A DNA stretch of 46,459 nucleotides from UBA1738 sp045655325. Lineage in GTDB: Bacteria; Bacillota; Clostridia; UBA1381. Position 1 is the stretch's first letter, and each line of letters starts with the position of its first letter. Position numbers and translations under genes: made by a program. Location of the stretch: positions 1 to 46,459 of the forward strand of contig JAZOOY010000055.1 of assembly GCA_045655325.1 (NCBI GenBank), written 5' to 3'. Shown here piece by piece: positions 15,930-23,447 of this stretch. Under the pieces are notes generated by a model. The model did not search any database and was not told the origin of the DNA. It saw nothing but the letters and a program-made list of their open reading frames with translations.

Positions 15930-17306
15930 TTATTTAATTTCTGGTAAGCTTGCAGCTGCAACAGACTGACCAACTCTTCTTGAGTTTTCGTCTGGGATGT
16001 GTAGCTGGATCTTCTTTGCAAGTTCTGGGAATTCTGTATCAAGAACTTCCTGAGCTCTTTCTAGGATTAGTGCTCCGCCTTCTCCTGATGTTACACGGCC
16101 CATGATAAGAACGTGCTTAATATCATAGAATTCTGTATAGAATGCGATTGCATAGCCGAAGTATGCACCGATTGTGTCATAAATAGCTACTGCTCTTTCG
16201 TCGCCATCCTTCATTAGTCCCTGAACCACCTTCAATTTTTCAGCAGGTGAAAGATTTTCGTCAAGTTCAATACCAGCGTAAGGTGCTAGCTTAATAACAC
16301 CATCCTGTGAGAAGTACTTAACGCCACAACCGTAGTCGCCTGACCATTCGTCAACCATAGCATCGCGGCTTGCATCAACTGGAACGAATGCAAGTTCGTT
16401 TAGCCAGCCTGTGATGTTACCCTGTGGGTCAACGTAACCACCAGCTTCTGATGTACCCATAGCTACACCAAGAACTGAGTCGTCATCAAGGTCCATAGCG
16501 CCTGCAAGGGCTGTTACGTCACCATCGTTTGCAACTTCGATTGGAATATTTTCACCAATTTCCTTTGCAACGTCAATATACATATTCTTAACTTTCTTTT
16601 CAAAGTCTTCGTCTGATACCTTAAGGAACAATGAAGCAACCATGATACGGTTGTCAACATAAACACCTGCACTTGATACGCCGATAGCATCAACTCTTGG
16701 CATATATGAAGCAGCTGTCTTCATTGCGCTAAGGATTCCTTCATAGTGGTAGTTTGGATCTTCTGTAATTTTTGGGAACCAAACAACTTCTTCTGAATAT
16801 ACGCTTTCGCCGTCAATAACAGCACTAACTTTTCTGTCTGATCCGCCAGCATCAAAACCGATTCTGCAGCCGTCTAAGTGTCTGCCGATAGGAGCAGCCG
16901 CTGACTTATCCTTTGGAGCATTTTCCAAAGATACAACTTCAACTACGAATGGCTGTTCGTAAACTCTTTCCATAAAGTGAACATCAAAATCACGAAGGCC
17001 GCCATCTGTGTAAGCTTCTTTGATCTTGTTACCAATAACTTCACTACCTGCGATGATAACTTTGTAACCACCAGCAACCCACAAAAGTGCCTTTGTCATT
17101 CTTTCGATGAATGCAAAGTTTTCTTCGTCGTGGCCTGTTCCGTCCTTATAAACTCTTGTCTTATATGTAGTTGTGTAACCCTTGTTTCTTTCAATACCAA
17201 TTACAAGGTCCTGACCATCTTCCTTTGTAGCCTCTCTCATTTCACGGCACACAAGTGCAAGTGGTTCGAATTTTGGGTCTAGTTTTGCATTAACCTTAAG
17301 CTTCAT
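15930..17306 (-). CDS. ROK-family protein with N-terminal extension (putative amino-sugar kinase or regulator)
   Basis: 458 aa, against ~300 for ordinary ROK sugar kinases. Residues ~148-458 form the ROK domain: phosphate-1 motif GFDAGGSDRK (about 150-159), GVSSAGVYVDNR, VANDGDVTALAGAMD, and GVAMGTSEAGGYVD. The usual ROK zinc motif (CxCGxxGCxE) is absent; the corresponding part reads WSGDYGCGVKYFS. The first ~145 residues contain LVIGIERNKGYTTTYK and VIIAGSEVIGNKIKEAY. They may be a degenerate second actin-like half rather than a DNA-binding HTH. It overlaps nagA by 11 bp and is translated from a GGAGGAG site within it. A role as GlcNAc/hexosamine kinase or as sensor of amino-sugar status is inferred from that pairing. 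Confidence 0.78.
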   Translation of the reverse strand: MKLKVNAKLDPKFEPLALVCREMREATKEDGQDLVIGIERNKGYTTTYKTRVYKDGTGHDEENFAFIERMTKALLWVAGGYKVIIAGSEVIGNKIKEAYTDGGLRDFDVHFMERVYEQPFVVEVVSLENAPKDKSAAAPIGRHLDGCRIGFDAGGSDRKVSAVIDGESVYSEEVVWFPKITEDPNYHYEGILSAMKTAASYMPRVDAIGVSSAGVYVDNRIMVASLFLKVSDEDFEKKVKNMYIDVAKEIGENIPIEVANDGDVTALAGAMDLDDDSVLGVAMGTSEAGGYVDPQGNITGWLNELAFVPVDASRDAMVDEWSGDYGCGVKYFSQDGVIKLAPYAGIELDENLSPAEKLKVVQGLMKDGDERAVAIYDTIGAYFGYAIAFYTEFYDIKHVLIMGRVTSGEGGALILERAQEVLDTEFPELAKKIQLHIPDENSRRVGQSVAAASLPEIK

Positions 17307-18438
17307 ATCTGATTTCTCCTCCTATGATTGTTTTTTCTATATTGAACTCATTGTCTGTAATGATGATATCTGCATCCTTACCAACATCAAGTGAACCTTT
17401 TGTTTTTTCAATACCAAGTGTTGTAGCAGGGTTTAGCGATGCACCGTTTACACATTCCCAAAGTGGAATATTTGAGCTTGTGTATACGTTCCAAACACCC
17501 TTGTTTAACTGAAGAACACTACCTGCAACTGTTCCGTCTTCCAAGCGACATACAACATCTCTGTAAATAATCTTCTGACCGCCAAGAGTGTATTCACCCA
17601 TTGGAAGTCCGCCTGCAGGAAGACAGTCAGTGATGAAGCACATTTTTCTTCCTTTAAGTTGCCATAAGATATCATAAAATTCTGGTAATACGTGGAACTT
17701 GTCAACGATAAGTTCGCAACTTACGTCAGACTTTAGTGCAGCTGTAACAACGCCTGGTGCACGGTGTGCAAGAGGTGTCATCGCATTGAAAAGGTGAGTT
17801 ACGTGCTTAACGCCAACTTCTGTACTCTTCATAGCTGTTTCGTAGTCTGCTGATGTGTGACCCATTGAGATTACAACATCTGTATCACGAGTAATTTCTC
17901 TGATTGCTGCAAAATCTTCTGTATCGCATTCAGGTGCAAGAGTAATTGTCTTGATAATATCCTTATATTCCTTAACGAAAGCTGCATCTGGCTTCAAGAT
18001 ATATTTTGCATCCTGTGCACCCTTTTTAGCTTCGCTGATGAAAGGACCTTCAGCATGGCAACCAAGAATTGTACTTCCCTGCCATGTTTTGCTCTCTTCC
18101 TTTAAGTCACGACAAACTTCAAGAGCTTTTCTGATTGTCTTCATATCTTCTGTCATTGTTGTAGGCAAGAAACCTGTAACACCGTTTTTAACAATGCCTC
18201 CTGCAATAGTTCTGATGCTTTCTTCTTCACCATCGCATACGTCCTTACCAAGATAACCATGAATGTGCATATCTATAAGACCTGGTGCAACATATCCGCC
18301 TTTTGCATCAATGATTTCAGTTCCTTCAGGAATCATATCAGCAGATACGATGCCATCAATAACATCTGAATACAAAAGAACGCTATTTTCCACTATTCTG
18401 TCTTTTAGAATAATTTTTCCGTTAATTATTGCCTTCAT
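17296..18438 (-). CDS. nagA: N-acetylglucosamine-6-phosphate deacetylase
   Basis: NagA removes acetate from GlcNAc-6-P to give glucosamine-6-P in the cytoplasm, a step in amino-sugar catabolism and cell-wall recycling. The 380-aa amidohydrolase shows PGLIDMHIHGYLGKDVCD with the metal-binding HIH, GCHAEGPFI, VISMGHTSADYETA, HLFNAMTPLAHR with the catalytic-site His, and TDCLPAGG. NagB is not in the window. It is the first gene of a two-gene operon with the ROK protein. The upstream direct repeats suggest regulation, perhaps by that ROK protein. Confidence 0.95.
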   Translation of the reverse strand: MKAIINGKIILKDRIVENSVLLYSDVIDGIVSADMIPEGTEIIDAKGGYVAPGLIDMHIHGYLGKDVCDGEEESIRTIAGGIVKNGVTGFLPTTMTEDMKTIRKALEVCRDLKEESKTWQGSTILGCHAEGPFISEAKKGAQDAKYILKPDAAFVKEYKDIIKTITLAPECDTEDFAAIREITRDTDVVISMGHTSADYETAMKSTEVGVKHVTHLFNAMTPLAHRAPGVVTAALKSDVSCELIVDKFHVLPEFYDILWQLKGRKMCFITDCLPAGGLPMGEYTLGGQKIIYRDVVCRLEDGTVAGSVLQLNKGVWNVYTSSNIPLWECVNGASLNPATTLGIEKTKGSLDVGKDADIIITDNEFNIEKTIIGGEIRYEA

Positions 18439-18470
18439 AGCTCATTCCTCCTTTGATTGTGTCTACCTTA

Positions 18471-18524
18471 ATTATATCTATGATACTATTCAAAATATTT
18501 GCATTTTTGTACAAAATATTTGCA
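18471..18524 (-). promoter_or_regulatory. nagA promoter region with 21-bp-phased direct repeats
   Basis: TATAAT (18471-18476 on the minus strand) is preceded by two identical 13-mers, CAAAATATTTGCA as read on plus (18491-18503 and 18512-18524). They start exactly 21 bp apart, i.e. two helical turns. The inner copy covers the position where a -35 would lie, and the -35 itself is poor. This arrangement is typical of sites for a regulator that binds one face of the DNA. Confidence 0.6.
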
Positions 18525-18540
18525 CAATTTTCTATAATCA

Positions 18541-18570
18541 AAAAATCTCATCCGAAGATGAGATTTTTTT
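18541..18570 (-). terminator. Terminator after potD
   Basis: AAAAATCTCATC/GATGAGATTTTT stem with CGAA loop and T-run on the minus strand. It overlaps the potD stop. Confidence 0.88.
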
Positions 18571-19822
18571 AGAATATATCTTTTTTGTTTTTAATGTATC
18601 GTCTTATTAGTATGCCTATTGAAAGAGCTACACAGAACAATAAGAATAGTGGCACAACCCATTTGTTTGTTCCCGCTTCTTCTGTTGATTTCATATCTGT
18701 CCAAAGTCTTTGCATCTCAAGATTTGCTTCGTCTGAAAGGTTATTAAAGATTGTTGTTTTCTCTTCTATAAACTCATCAGAAAGATATGAAATTCCATCG
18801 TTTTTAACTTCATCATCAAGCATTTCAAATGCTGCGCTATTTGGTGTTGAATAGCCGATATATGAAGTTGTACTATATGCAATATCAGGCTCGCACATAA
18901 AGTTGATGTACGCTTCAGCAGCTTCCTTCTGGCTTGATGATGCTGGAATACACATAGCATCTATAAACAGGTTTGTTCCGCTTTTTGGTGTAGCAAAACT
19001 CAAGTGGTCATACTCGTCCATCAATGTTACGGCATCCCCTGCATAGTATGGTGCCAAAACCGCTTCGCCTGCACCCATTTTATCAAAAATTTCGTCCATT
19101 ACGTAGGACTGAACTATGCTTTTTTGTTCTTTAAGCTTTTCTGCTGCATCTTTTAGCTCGGTAAAACTTTCGGTGTTTATTGAATTTCCCAAAAGCAAAC
19201 TTGCAATAGCAAATGAGTCACGAGGGTTATCAAACATCAAAATTGAATCTTTATACTGTTCATCCCATAAGATGTCCCAATCCATTCCATCTTCCGGTAC
19301 TTCTACTGCAGTATTGTCATAAATGATACCAACAGTTCCCCAAGTGTATGGAACAGAGTATTCGTCATCAGGGTCATAAAGATTTCCCGTGAATTTTGGC
19401 ATAATATTTGCAAAATTCGGGATGTTTTCATAGTTTAACTTTTGAAGCATACCCTCTTTTATCATTCGGGCAATCATATAGTCGGACGGGATTATAATAT
19501 CATAATCTGTTCCGCCACCTTTTAGTTTTGCGTAAAGTTCTTCGTTTGTTGCATAGGTTGAATAGTTGACTTTAATGCCTGTAAGGTTTGTAAATTCAGT
19601 ATTTACATCCAAAAGCCCATCACTTCCGTCGGAAATGTATTCTCCCCAGTTATAAACGTTTATAGAAATGTCCTTGCCGTTAAACATTTCGTAGTAAGAA
19701 GGGTCAGAAACTGTCAATGTAAGAGCTTCGTCTTCTTCGCCTTCGTCAAGTCTTTGATAATGGCAAGAAGTAACTCCGAAAGTTAGCATTAACGCAAATA
19801 TAAGGCTTAATATCTTTTTCAT
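18569..19822 (-). CDS. potD: Spermidine/putrescine ABC transporter substrate-binding protein (PotD) with C-terminal membrane helix
   Basis: Extracytoplasmic polyamine-binding lipoprotein of the PotABCD importer, 417 aa. The N-terminus has a signal and the lipobox-like VTSC (Cys at about residue 20). The binding domain has the PotD-type features INVYNWGEYI, GTDYDIIIPSDYMI, and VPYTWGTVGIIYD. PotD proteins are usually ~340-360 aa. This one adds a C-terminal tail with a clear hydrophobic helix (about residues 388-408) followed by a basic end (RRYIKNKKD), so it may be tethered at both ends. It overlaps potC by 4 bp (ATGA). Confidence 0.93.
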   Translation of the reverse strand: MKKILSLIFALMLTFGVTSCHYQRLDEGEEDEALTLTVSDPSYYEMFNGKDISINVYNWGEYISDGSDGLLDVNTEFTNLTGIKVNYSTYATNEELYAKLKGGGTDYDIIIPSDYMIARMIKEGMLQKLNYENIPNFANIMPKFTGNLYDPDDEYSVPYTWGTVGIIYDNTAVEVPEDGMDWDILWDEQYKDSILMFDNPRDSFAIASLLLGNSINTESFTELKDAAEKLKEQKSIVQSYVMDEIFDKMGAGEAVLAPYYAGDAVTLMDEYDHLSFATPKSGTNLFIDAMCIPASSSQKEAAEAYINFMCEPDIAYSTTSYIGYSTPNSAAFEMLDDEVKNDGISYLSDEFIEEKTTIFNNLSDEANLEMQRLWTDMKSTEEAGTNKWVVPLFLLFCVALSIGILIRRYIKNKKDIF

Positions 19823-20607
19823 GCTCTCTCCTCCTTGCGTCTATTTTCAAGGATGTTCTTCACAATAAGCACGATTACAACCACTAGGAAAATGATTGTG
19901 GAAAGAGCGTTTATTTCAGGGCTTACCTTACGTCTTGTCATAGAATAAATTGTTATTGGCAAGGTCTGTGAAGTTGCGCCTGATGTGAAGTAACTGATGA
20001 TAAAATCATCTAAAGAGAATGTGAACGCCATCAAAAATCCTGACACGATACCCGGCATAATTTCAGGCAAAACTACCTTAAAAAATGCTTTGAACGGGTT
20101 ACAGCCAAGATCCTGTGCCGCCTCGTATAGATTCGGGTTCATCTGGCGGAATTTTGGCATTACGTTCAAGATAACATAAGGTACGTCAAATGTGATATGT
20201 GCAATTAAAAGTGTTCCAAAGCCGAAGTTGAAGTTCATTCGTGCCGCAAAGAACACGAACAAAAGCATTAATGATACACCGGTTACAATTTCCGGATTGA
20301 TGATCGGGAAATTGTTGATGTTCATTACTACAGCCTTTGGAAGTTTTCGCATTTTATTTATTCCGATTGCCGCAGCAGTTCCCAAAATAGTGGAAATGGT
20401 TGCCGCAGAAATTGAAATCAGAATTGTGTTCCAGAGTGAATTTAAAATAAGCTCATTCTGGAAAAGACGAATGTACCAGTCAAATGTAAATCCCTCAAAT
20501 ACTGTTCTTGATTTTGTTGTGTTAAAGGAAAACACAATTAAAACAAAAATCGGTACATACAGGAACATTAAAAGGAGTGACATATATATCTTTGAAATCT
20601 TTTTCAT
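19819..20607 (-). CDS. potC: Spermidine/putrescine ABC transporter permease (PotC)
   Basis: Inner-membrane permease subunit of 262 aa with about six helices. The EAA-type loop that contacts the ATPase reads LYEAAQDLGCNPFKAFFKVVLPEIMPGI. PotC-like features are ILVFSFNTTKS and LDDFIISYFTSG. It pairs with PotB to form the membrane pore. The start has GAGGG 6-8 nt upstream, and the gene is 12 bp after potB. Confidence 0.94.
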   Translation of the reverse strand: MKKISKIYMSLLLMFLYVPIFVLIVFSFNTTKSRTVFEGFTFDWYIRLFQNELILNSLWNTILISISAATISTILGTAAAIGINKMRKLPKAVVMNINNFPIINPEIVTGVSLMLLFVFFAARMNFNFGFGTLLIAHITFDVPYVILNVMPKFRQMNPNLYEAAQDLGCNPFKAFFKVVLPEIMPGIVSGFLMAFTFSLDDFIISYFTSGATSQTLPITIYSMTRRKVSPEINALSTIIFLVVVIVLIVKNILENRRKEERA

Positions 20608-20619
20608 TTTAGTCCCTCC

Positions 20620-21432
20620 CTACATCAGTACCTTGTCGTCATCGCCTGCGTCAAACTGATTCATTATAGTCATAATCAAGAGGACGATAACCATTAGTAC
20701 AAGGGATATTCCTGCACCCAGGTTAGGATTATAGGAATTTCCTAAGAACTGCATTTCTATAAGGTCACCAATCAAAAGGTTGCTTCCGCCACCCAACATT
20801 CTTGAGATAATGAATGTACTGATAGCCGGCACAAATACCATGGTGATTCCGGACATTACTCCCGGAAGAGAAAGTGGCAATACCACTTTAAACAAGATTC
20901 CTTTACTGTTACAGCCCAAATCTCGTGCTGCTTCATAAAGGCTCTTATCAATCTTAACCATTACTGAATACAGTGGCAGGATCATATATGGAAGATAGTT
21001 ATACACCATTCCCAGAACAACTGCGCCTTGTGTATTCAGCATTTTATATGGGCCAAGTCCCACATAACCCAAAACTGTGTTAATTATTCCGTTATTTCCA
21101 AGTAGCGTCATCCACGCATAGGTTCTTAAAAGGAAATTCATCCACATTGGAAGCATTACTATCATAAGCATTGTGCCCTGATGACGCTTATCCATTGTTG
21201 ATAAAATATATGCAACGGGATACGCAATTACAAGGCAGATTACAGTAGCAATAGCCGCAAGCCAGATTGAGCGGACGAATATGTTTGTGTACTGTCCTAC
21301 CTCTGCAATGTAGTCAAGTGTAAAGTTTCCGTTTGGGTCTGTGAACGCAAAGTACGCCACCATCGCAAGCGGAACTACTATAAAAACCACCATCCATACA
21401 AGGTATGGAGATGAAATTAAGGTTTTTTTCAT
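20620..21432 (-). CDS. potB: Spermidine/putrescine ABC transporter permease (PotB)
   Basis: Inner-membrane permease subunit of 270 aa with about six helices. The EAA loop LYEAARDLGCNSKGILFKVVLPLSLPGV is clear, as is the N-terminal PYLVWMVVFIVVPLAMVAYFAFTD. The ATG at 21432 is 6 nt after AAAGGATG; the in-frame ATG at 21441 is part of that site and is unlikely to be used. Its 5' flank contains a long imperfect palindrome that separates it from potA. Confidence 0.94.
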   Translation of the reverse strand: MKKTLISSPYLVWMVVFIVVPLAMVAYFAFTDPNGNFTLDYIAEVGQYTNIFVRSIWLAAIATVICLVIAYPVAYILSTMDKRHQGTMLMIVMLPMWMNFLLRTYAWMTLLGNNGIINTVLGYVGLGPYKMLNTQGAVVLGMVYNYLPYMILPLYSVMVKIDKSLYEAARDLGCNSKGILFKVVLPLSLPGVMSGITMVFVPAISTFIISRMLGGGSNLLIGDLIEMQFLGNSYNPNLGAGISLVLMVIVLLIMTIMNQFDAGDDDKVLM

Positions 21433-21508
21433 TTTTATCATCCTTTCCGTAATTTAATACACACATTTAACAGAAACATACTATTTTGGCAGTTTCCATT
21501 TTTTCTGT

Positions 21509-21613
21509 AAGACTGAATGAAAATTGTTCAGATTGCCGTTTTGGACTTTAGGAGCTGTACTAGTGTACCGCCCTAAAGGAAAAACGGTGATATGGGCAAT
21601 TTTAATCAGTCTT
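21509..21613. repeat. 105-bp imperfect palindrome between potA and potB
   Basis: The ends AAGACTGA (21509-21516) and TCAGTCTT (21606-21613) are inverted. Matching inner blocks follow in the same order on both arms: AAAATTG/CAATTTT, CCGTTTT/AAAACGG, CTTTAGG/CCTAAAG, and GTAC/GTAC around the centre. The right end includes the potA stop codon. The arms are similar but not identical. This fits either a decayed MITE-like insertion or an mRNA processing hairpin inside the pot operon. Confidence 0.7.
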
Positions 21614-22652
21614 CCTTTTTCATTTTGTTCATTATGTGTATATCATACGGGTCGAATGAAATTCCTACGGCTGTTCCAAGTTCTGCCGCCTTTGTTGAGT
21701 GCACAAGCCAAGTAAAGTCATAGGCTTCAACAACCATTTCATAGTGCACACCCTTAAAGGTTACAGACTCAACGATTCCTGTAATCTTTGCATCTTCTGC
21801 TGGGATAAGCTTAACGTCTTCAGGACGGATTACAACGTCAACAGGTTTATCTGTTCCAAATCCCTTATCCACGCATTCAAATTCCTTACCGCAGATTTCA
21901 ACCAAAAGGTCACGGCGCATAATACCGTCTAGGATATTACTTTCACCAATAAAGTCTGCAACGAATGCGTTTACAGGTTCATTATATATATCAACAGGAG
22001 TTCCGATTTGCTGGATGTCTCCCTTGTTCATTACCACTACAGTATCACTCATTGTTAAGGCTTCTTCCTGATCGTGAGTGACATAGATAAAGGTGATTTC
22101 AAGTTGCTGCTGAATTCGTTTTAATTCAATCTGCATTTCCTTTCGAAGCTTTAGGTCCAAAGCTCCCAAAGGCTCGTCAAGTAAAAGCACTTTTGGTCTG
22201 TTTACAAGTGCTCTTGCGATTGCAACTCTCTGTTGCTGACCACCTGACAGACGGTTTACGCTTCTCTTTTCAAAACCACGCAAGTTTACAAGCTCAAGCA
22301 TTTCAGCAACTCTTCCCTGAATTTCTTTTTCAGGCATCTTTTTTACCCTTAATCCAAAGGCAATATTGTCATAAACATTAAGGTGCGGAAATAGTGCATA
22401 GCGCTGGAAAACAGTGTTTACATTTCGCTTATATGGCGGTACATCCTTTATGTCCTTACCGTCAAAGCATACCTTTCCGCTGTCGGGTGTAATAAAGCCA
22501 CCGATAATTCGAAGAGTTGTAGTCTTTCCGCAACCTGATGGCCCAAGCAAAGTTACAAACTCCTTATCCTTAATATCAAGGCTAATATTGTTTAAAATTG
22601 TTTCTCCGTCGAAGGCTATATTTATGTCCTTCATACTAATGATATTCTGCAT
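21606..22652 (-). CDS. potA: Spermidine/putrescine ABC transporter ATPase (PotA)
   Basis: Cytoplasmic ATPase that powers polyamine uptake, 348 aa. Walker A is GPSGCGKTT, the Q-loop region reads NTVFQRYALFPH, the ABC signature is LSGGQQQR and Walker B is VLLLDEPLGALD. The C-terminal ~110 residues form the TOBE/OB domain typical of PotA/MalK ATPases (VVIRPEDVKLIPAED, FDPYDIHIM). It is the first gene of potABCD. The start has GGGGGTAG upstream. Confidence 0.95.
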   Translation of the reverse strand: MQNIISMKDINIAFDGETILNNISLDIKDKEFVTLLGPSGCGKTTTLRIIGGFITPDSGKVCFDGKDIKDVPPYKRNVNTVFQRYALFPHLNVYDNIAFGLRVKKMPEKEIQGRVAEMLELVNLRGFEKRSVNRLSGGQQQRVAIARALVNRPKVLLLDEPLGALDLKLRKEMQIELKRIQQQLEITFIYVTHDQEEALTMSDTVVVMNKGDIQQIGTPVDIYNEPVNAFVADFIGESNILDGIMRRDLLVEICGKEFECVDKGFGTDKPVDVVIRPEDVKLIPAEDAKITGIVESVTFKGVHYEMVVEAYDFTWLVHSTKAAELGTAVGISFDPYDIHIMNKMKKED

Positions 22653-22689
22653 TTATCTACCCCCAATTCTTTATAGTGTAAACACTTCT

Positions 22690-22718
22690 ATTTTATTGCA
22701 TTTTCTCACAAAAATCAA
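22690..22718 (-). promoter_or_regulatory. Promoter of potABCD
   Basis: On the minus strand, TTGATT (22713-22718), 17 bp, TAAAAT (22690-22695). Confidence 0.6.
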
Positions 22719-22755
22719 TAGTTTTCACCAAAAAATATATTTTTATTTTTAACAT

Positions 22756-22783
22756 CAAAAAGCCGACACAAGCTGTGTCGGCT
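22756..22783 (-). terminator. Terminator after the ndoA operon
   Basis: AGCCGACACA-AGC-TGTGTCGGCT, a 10-bp perfect stem followed by five T on the minus strand. A second small palindrome, ATGTAGC-ATTTAC-GCTACAT (22792-22811), lies between it and the ndoA stop. Confidence 0.82.
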
Positions 22784-22859
22784 CTTGGTTTATGTAGCAT
22801 TTACGCTACATCGGTTTTTATACATAATAACCTCCTAAATCTTCTCTATACTTAAAAGG

Positions 22860-23210
22860 CTAAATATTGTCAATTCCGAAGCTTATTGAAAGGGCTTCAT
22901 CCACCGTTTTCATAAGCTTTTTATCAATGTGTGCTACCTTTTCTCTAAGGCGCTTTTTGTCTATGGTTCTGATTTGCTCCAACAGTATTACCGAATCCTT
23001 ATAAAGTCCGTAGTCGGAAGCCGATAATTCAATATGTGTAGGCATCTTAGCCTTATTTATCTGTGAAGTTATTGCCGCAGCAATAACAGTTGGGCTATAT
23101 TTATTACCAACATCATTTTGGATTATCAAAACAGGCCTTATACCGCCTTGTTCGCTCCCAATAACGGGGCTTAAATCGGCATAGTATATATCTCCTCGTT
23201 TTACAATCAC
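22860..23210 (-). CDS. ndoA: Type II toxin EndoA (MazF/PemK-family endoribonuclease)
   Basis: 116-aa mRNA interferase of the MazF family, which cuts single-stranded mRNA at short motifs. The family start IVKRGDIYYADLSPVIGSEQGG, RPVLIIQND, PTVIAAAITSQ and LLEQIRTIDKKRL are all present, and the length is normal, so it should be active. The start codon is GTG with a weak site (GAATAACG). It follows its antitoxin gene by 2 bp. The order alr-antitoxin-ndoA is the same as in Bacillus. Confidence 0.95.
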   Translation of the reverse strand: MIVKRGDIYYADLSPVIGSEQGGIRPVLIIQNDVGNKYSPTVIAAAITSQINKAKMPTHIELSASDYGLYKDSVILLEQIRTIDKKRLREKVAHIDKKLMKTVDEALSISFGIDNI

Positions 23211-23212
23211 CG

Positions 23213-23428
23213 TTATTCACACTCCGTCAGTTTTTCCTCACACAAGATTAACGCTTCGTTATCAGCGTCAAAACACATTTGGGCTAACGTTAGGTTTAAA
23301 GAAGCCATTTCCTTATAGCCTTGCTTTAGTGATTTGTCCCTTAAAAATCGGCTAAATACCTTTTTAAAGGACTGGCACTCTTCTTTTTTTAAAGTAAGAC
23401 CGGACGTGACCTTTTTTAGTTGTGACAA
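23213..23428 (-). CDS. Probable EndoA antitoxin, short and lacking a recognisable RHH domain
   Basis: 71-aa protein directly upstream of ndoA. The C-terminal half (LKQGYKEMASLNLTLAQMCFDADNEAL) resembles the toxin-wrapping tail of Bacillus EndoAI (RRGYMEMAKINLNIS...). The N-terminal ~25 residues are short and charged, and do not look like the ribbon-helix-helix DNA-binding domain that EndoAI normally has. The predicted start is TTG 23428, with GGGGG about 10 nt upstream, 20 bp after the alr stop. It is inferred to neutralise EndoA by direct binding but perhaps without autorepression of the operon. Confidence 0.7.
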   Translation of the reverse strand: MSQLKKVTSGLTLKKEECQSFKKVFSRFLRDKSLKQGYKEMASLNLTLAQMCFDADNEALILCEEKLTECE

Positions 23429-23447
23429 AGCAATCAGGCCCCCTATT

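Noticed and set aside
21524..21715. 63-aa open frame across the potA-potB palindrome
   Set aside because: No ribosome binding site, and it overlaps a palindrome and the potA end; unlikely to be translated.
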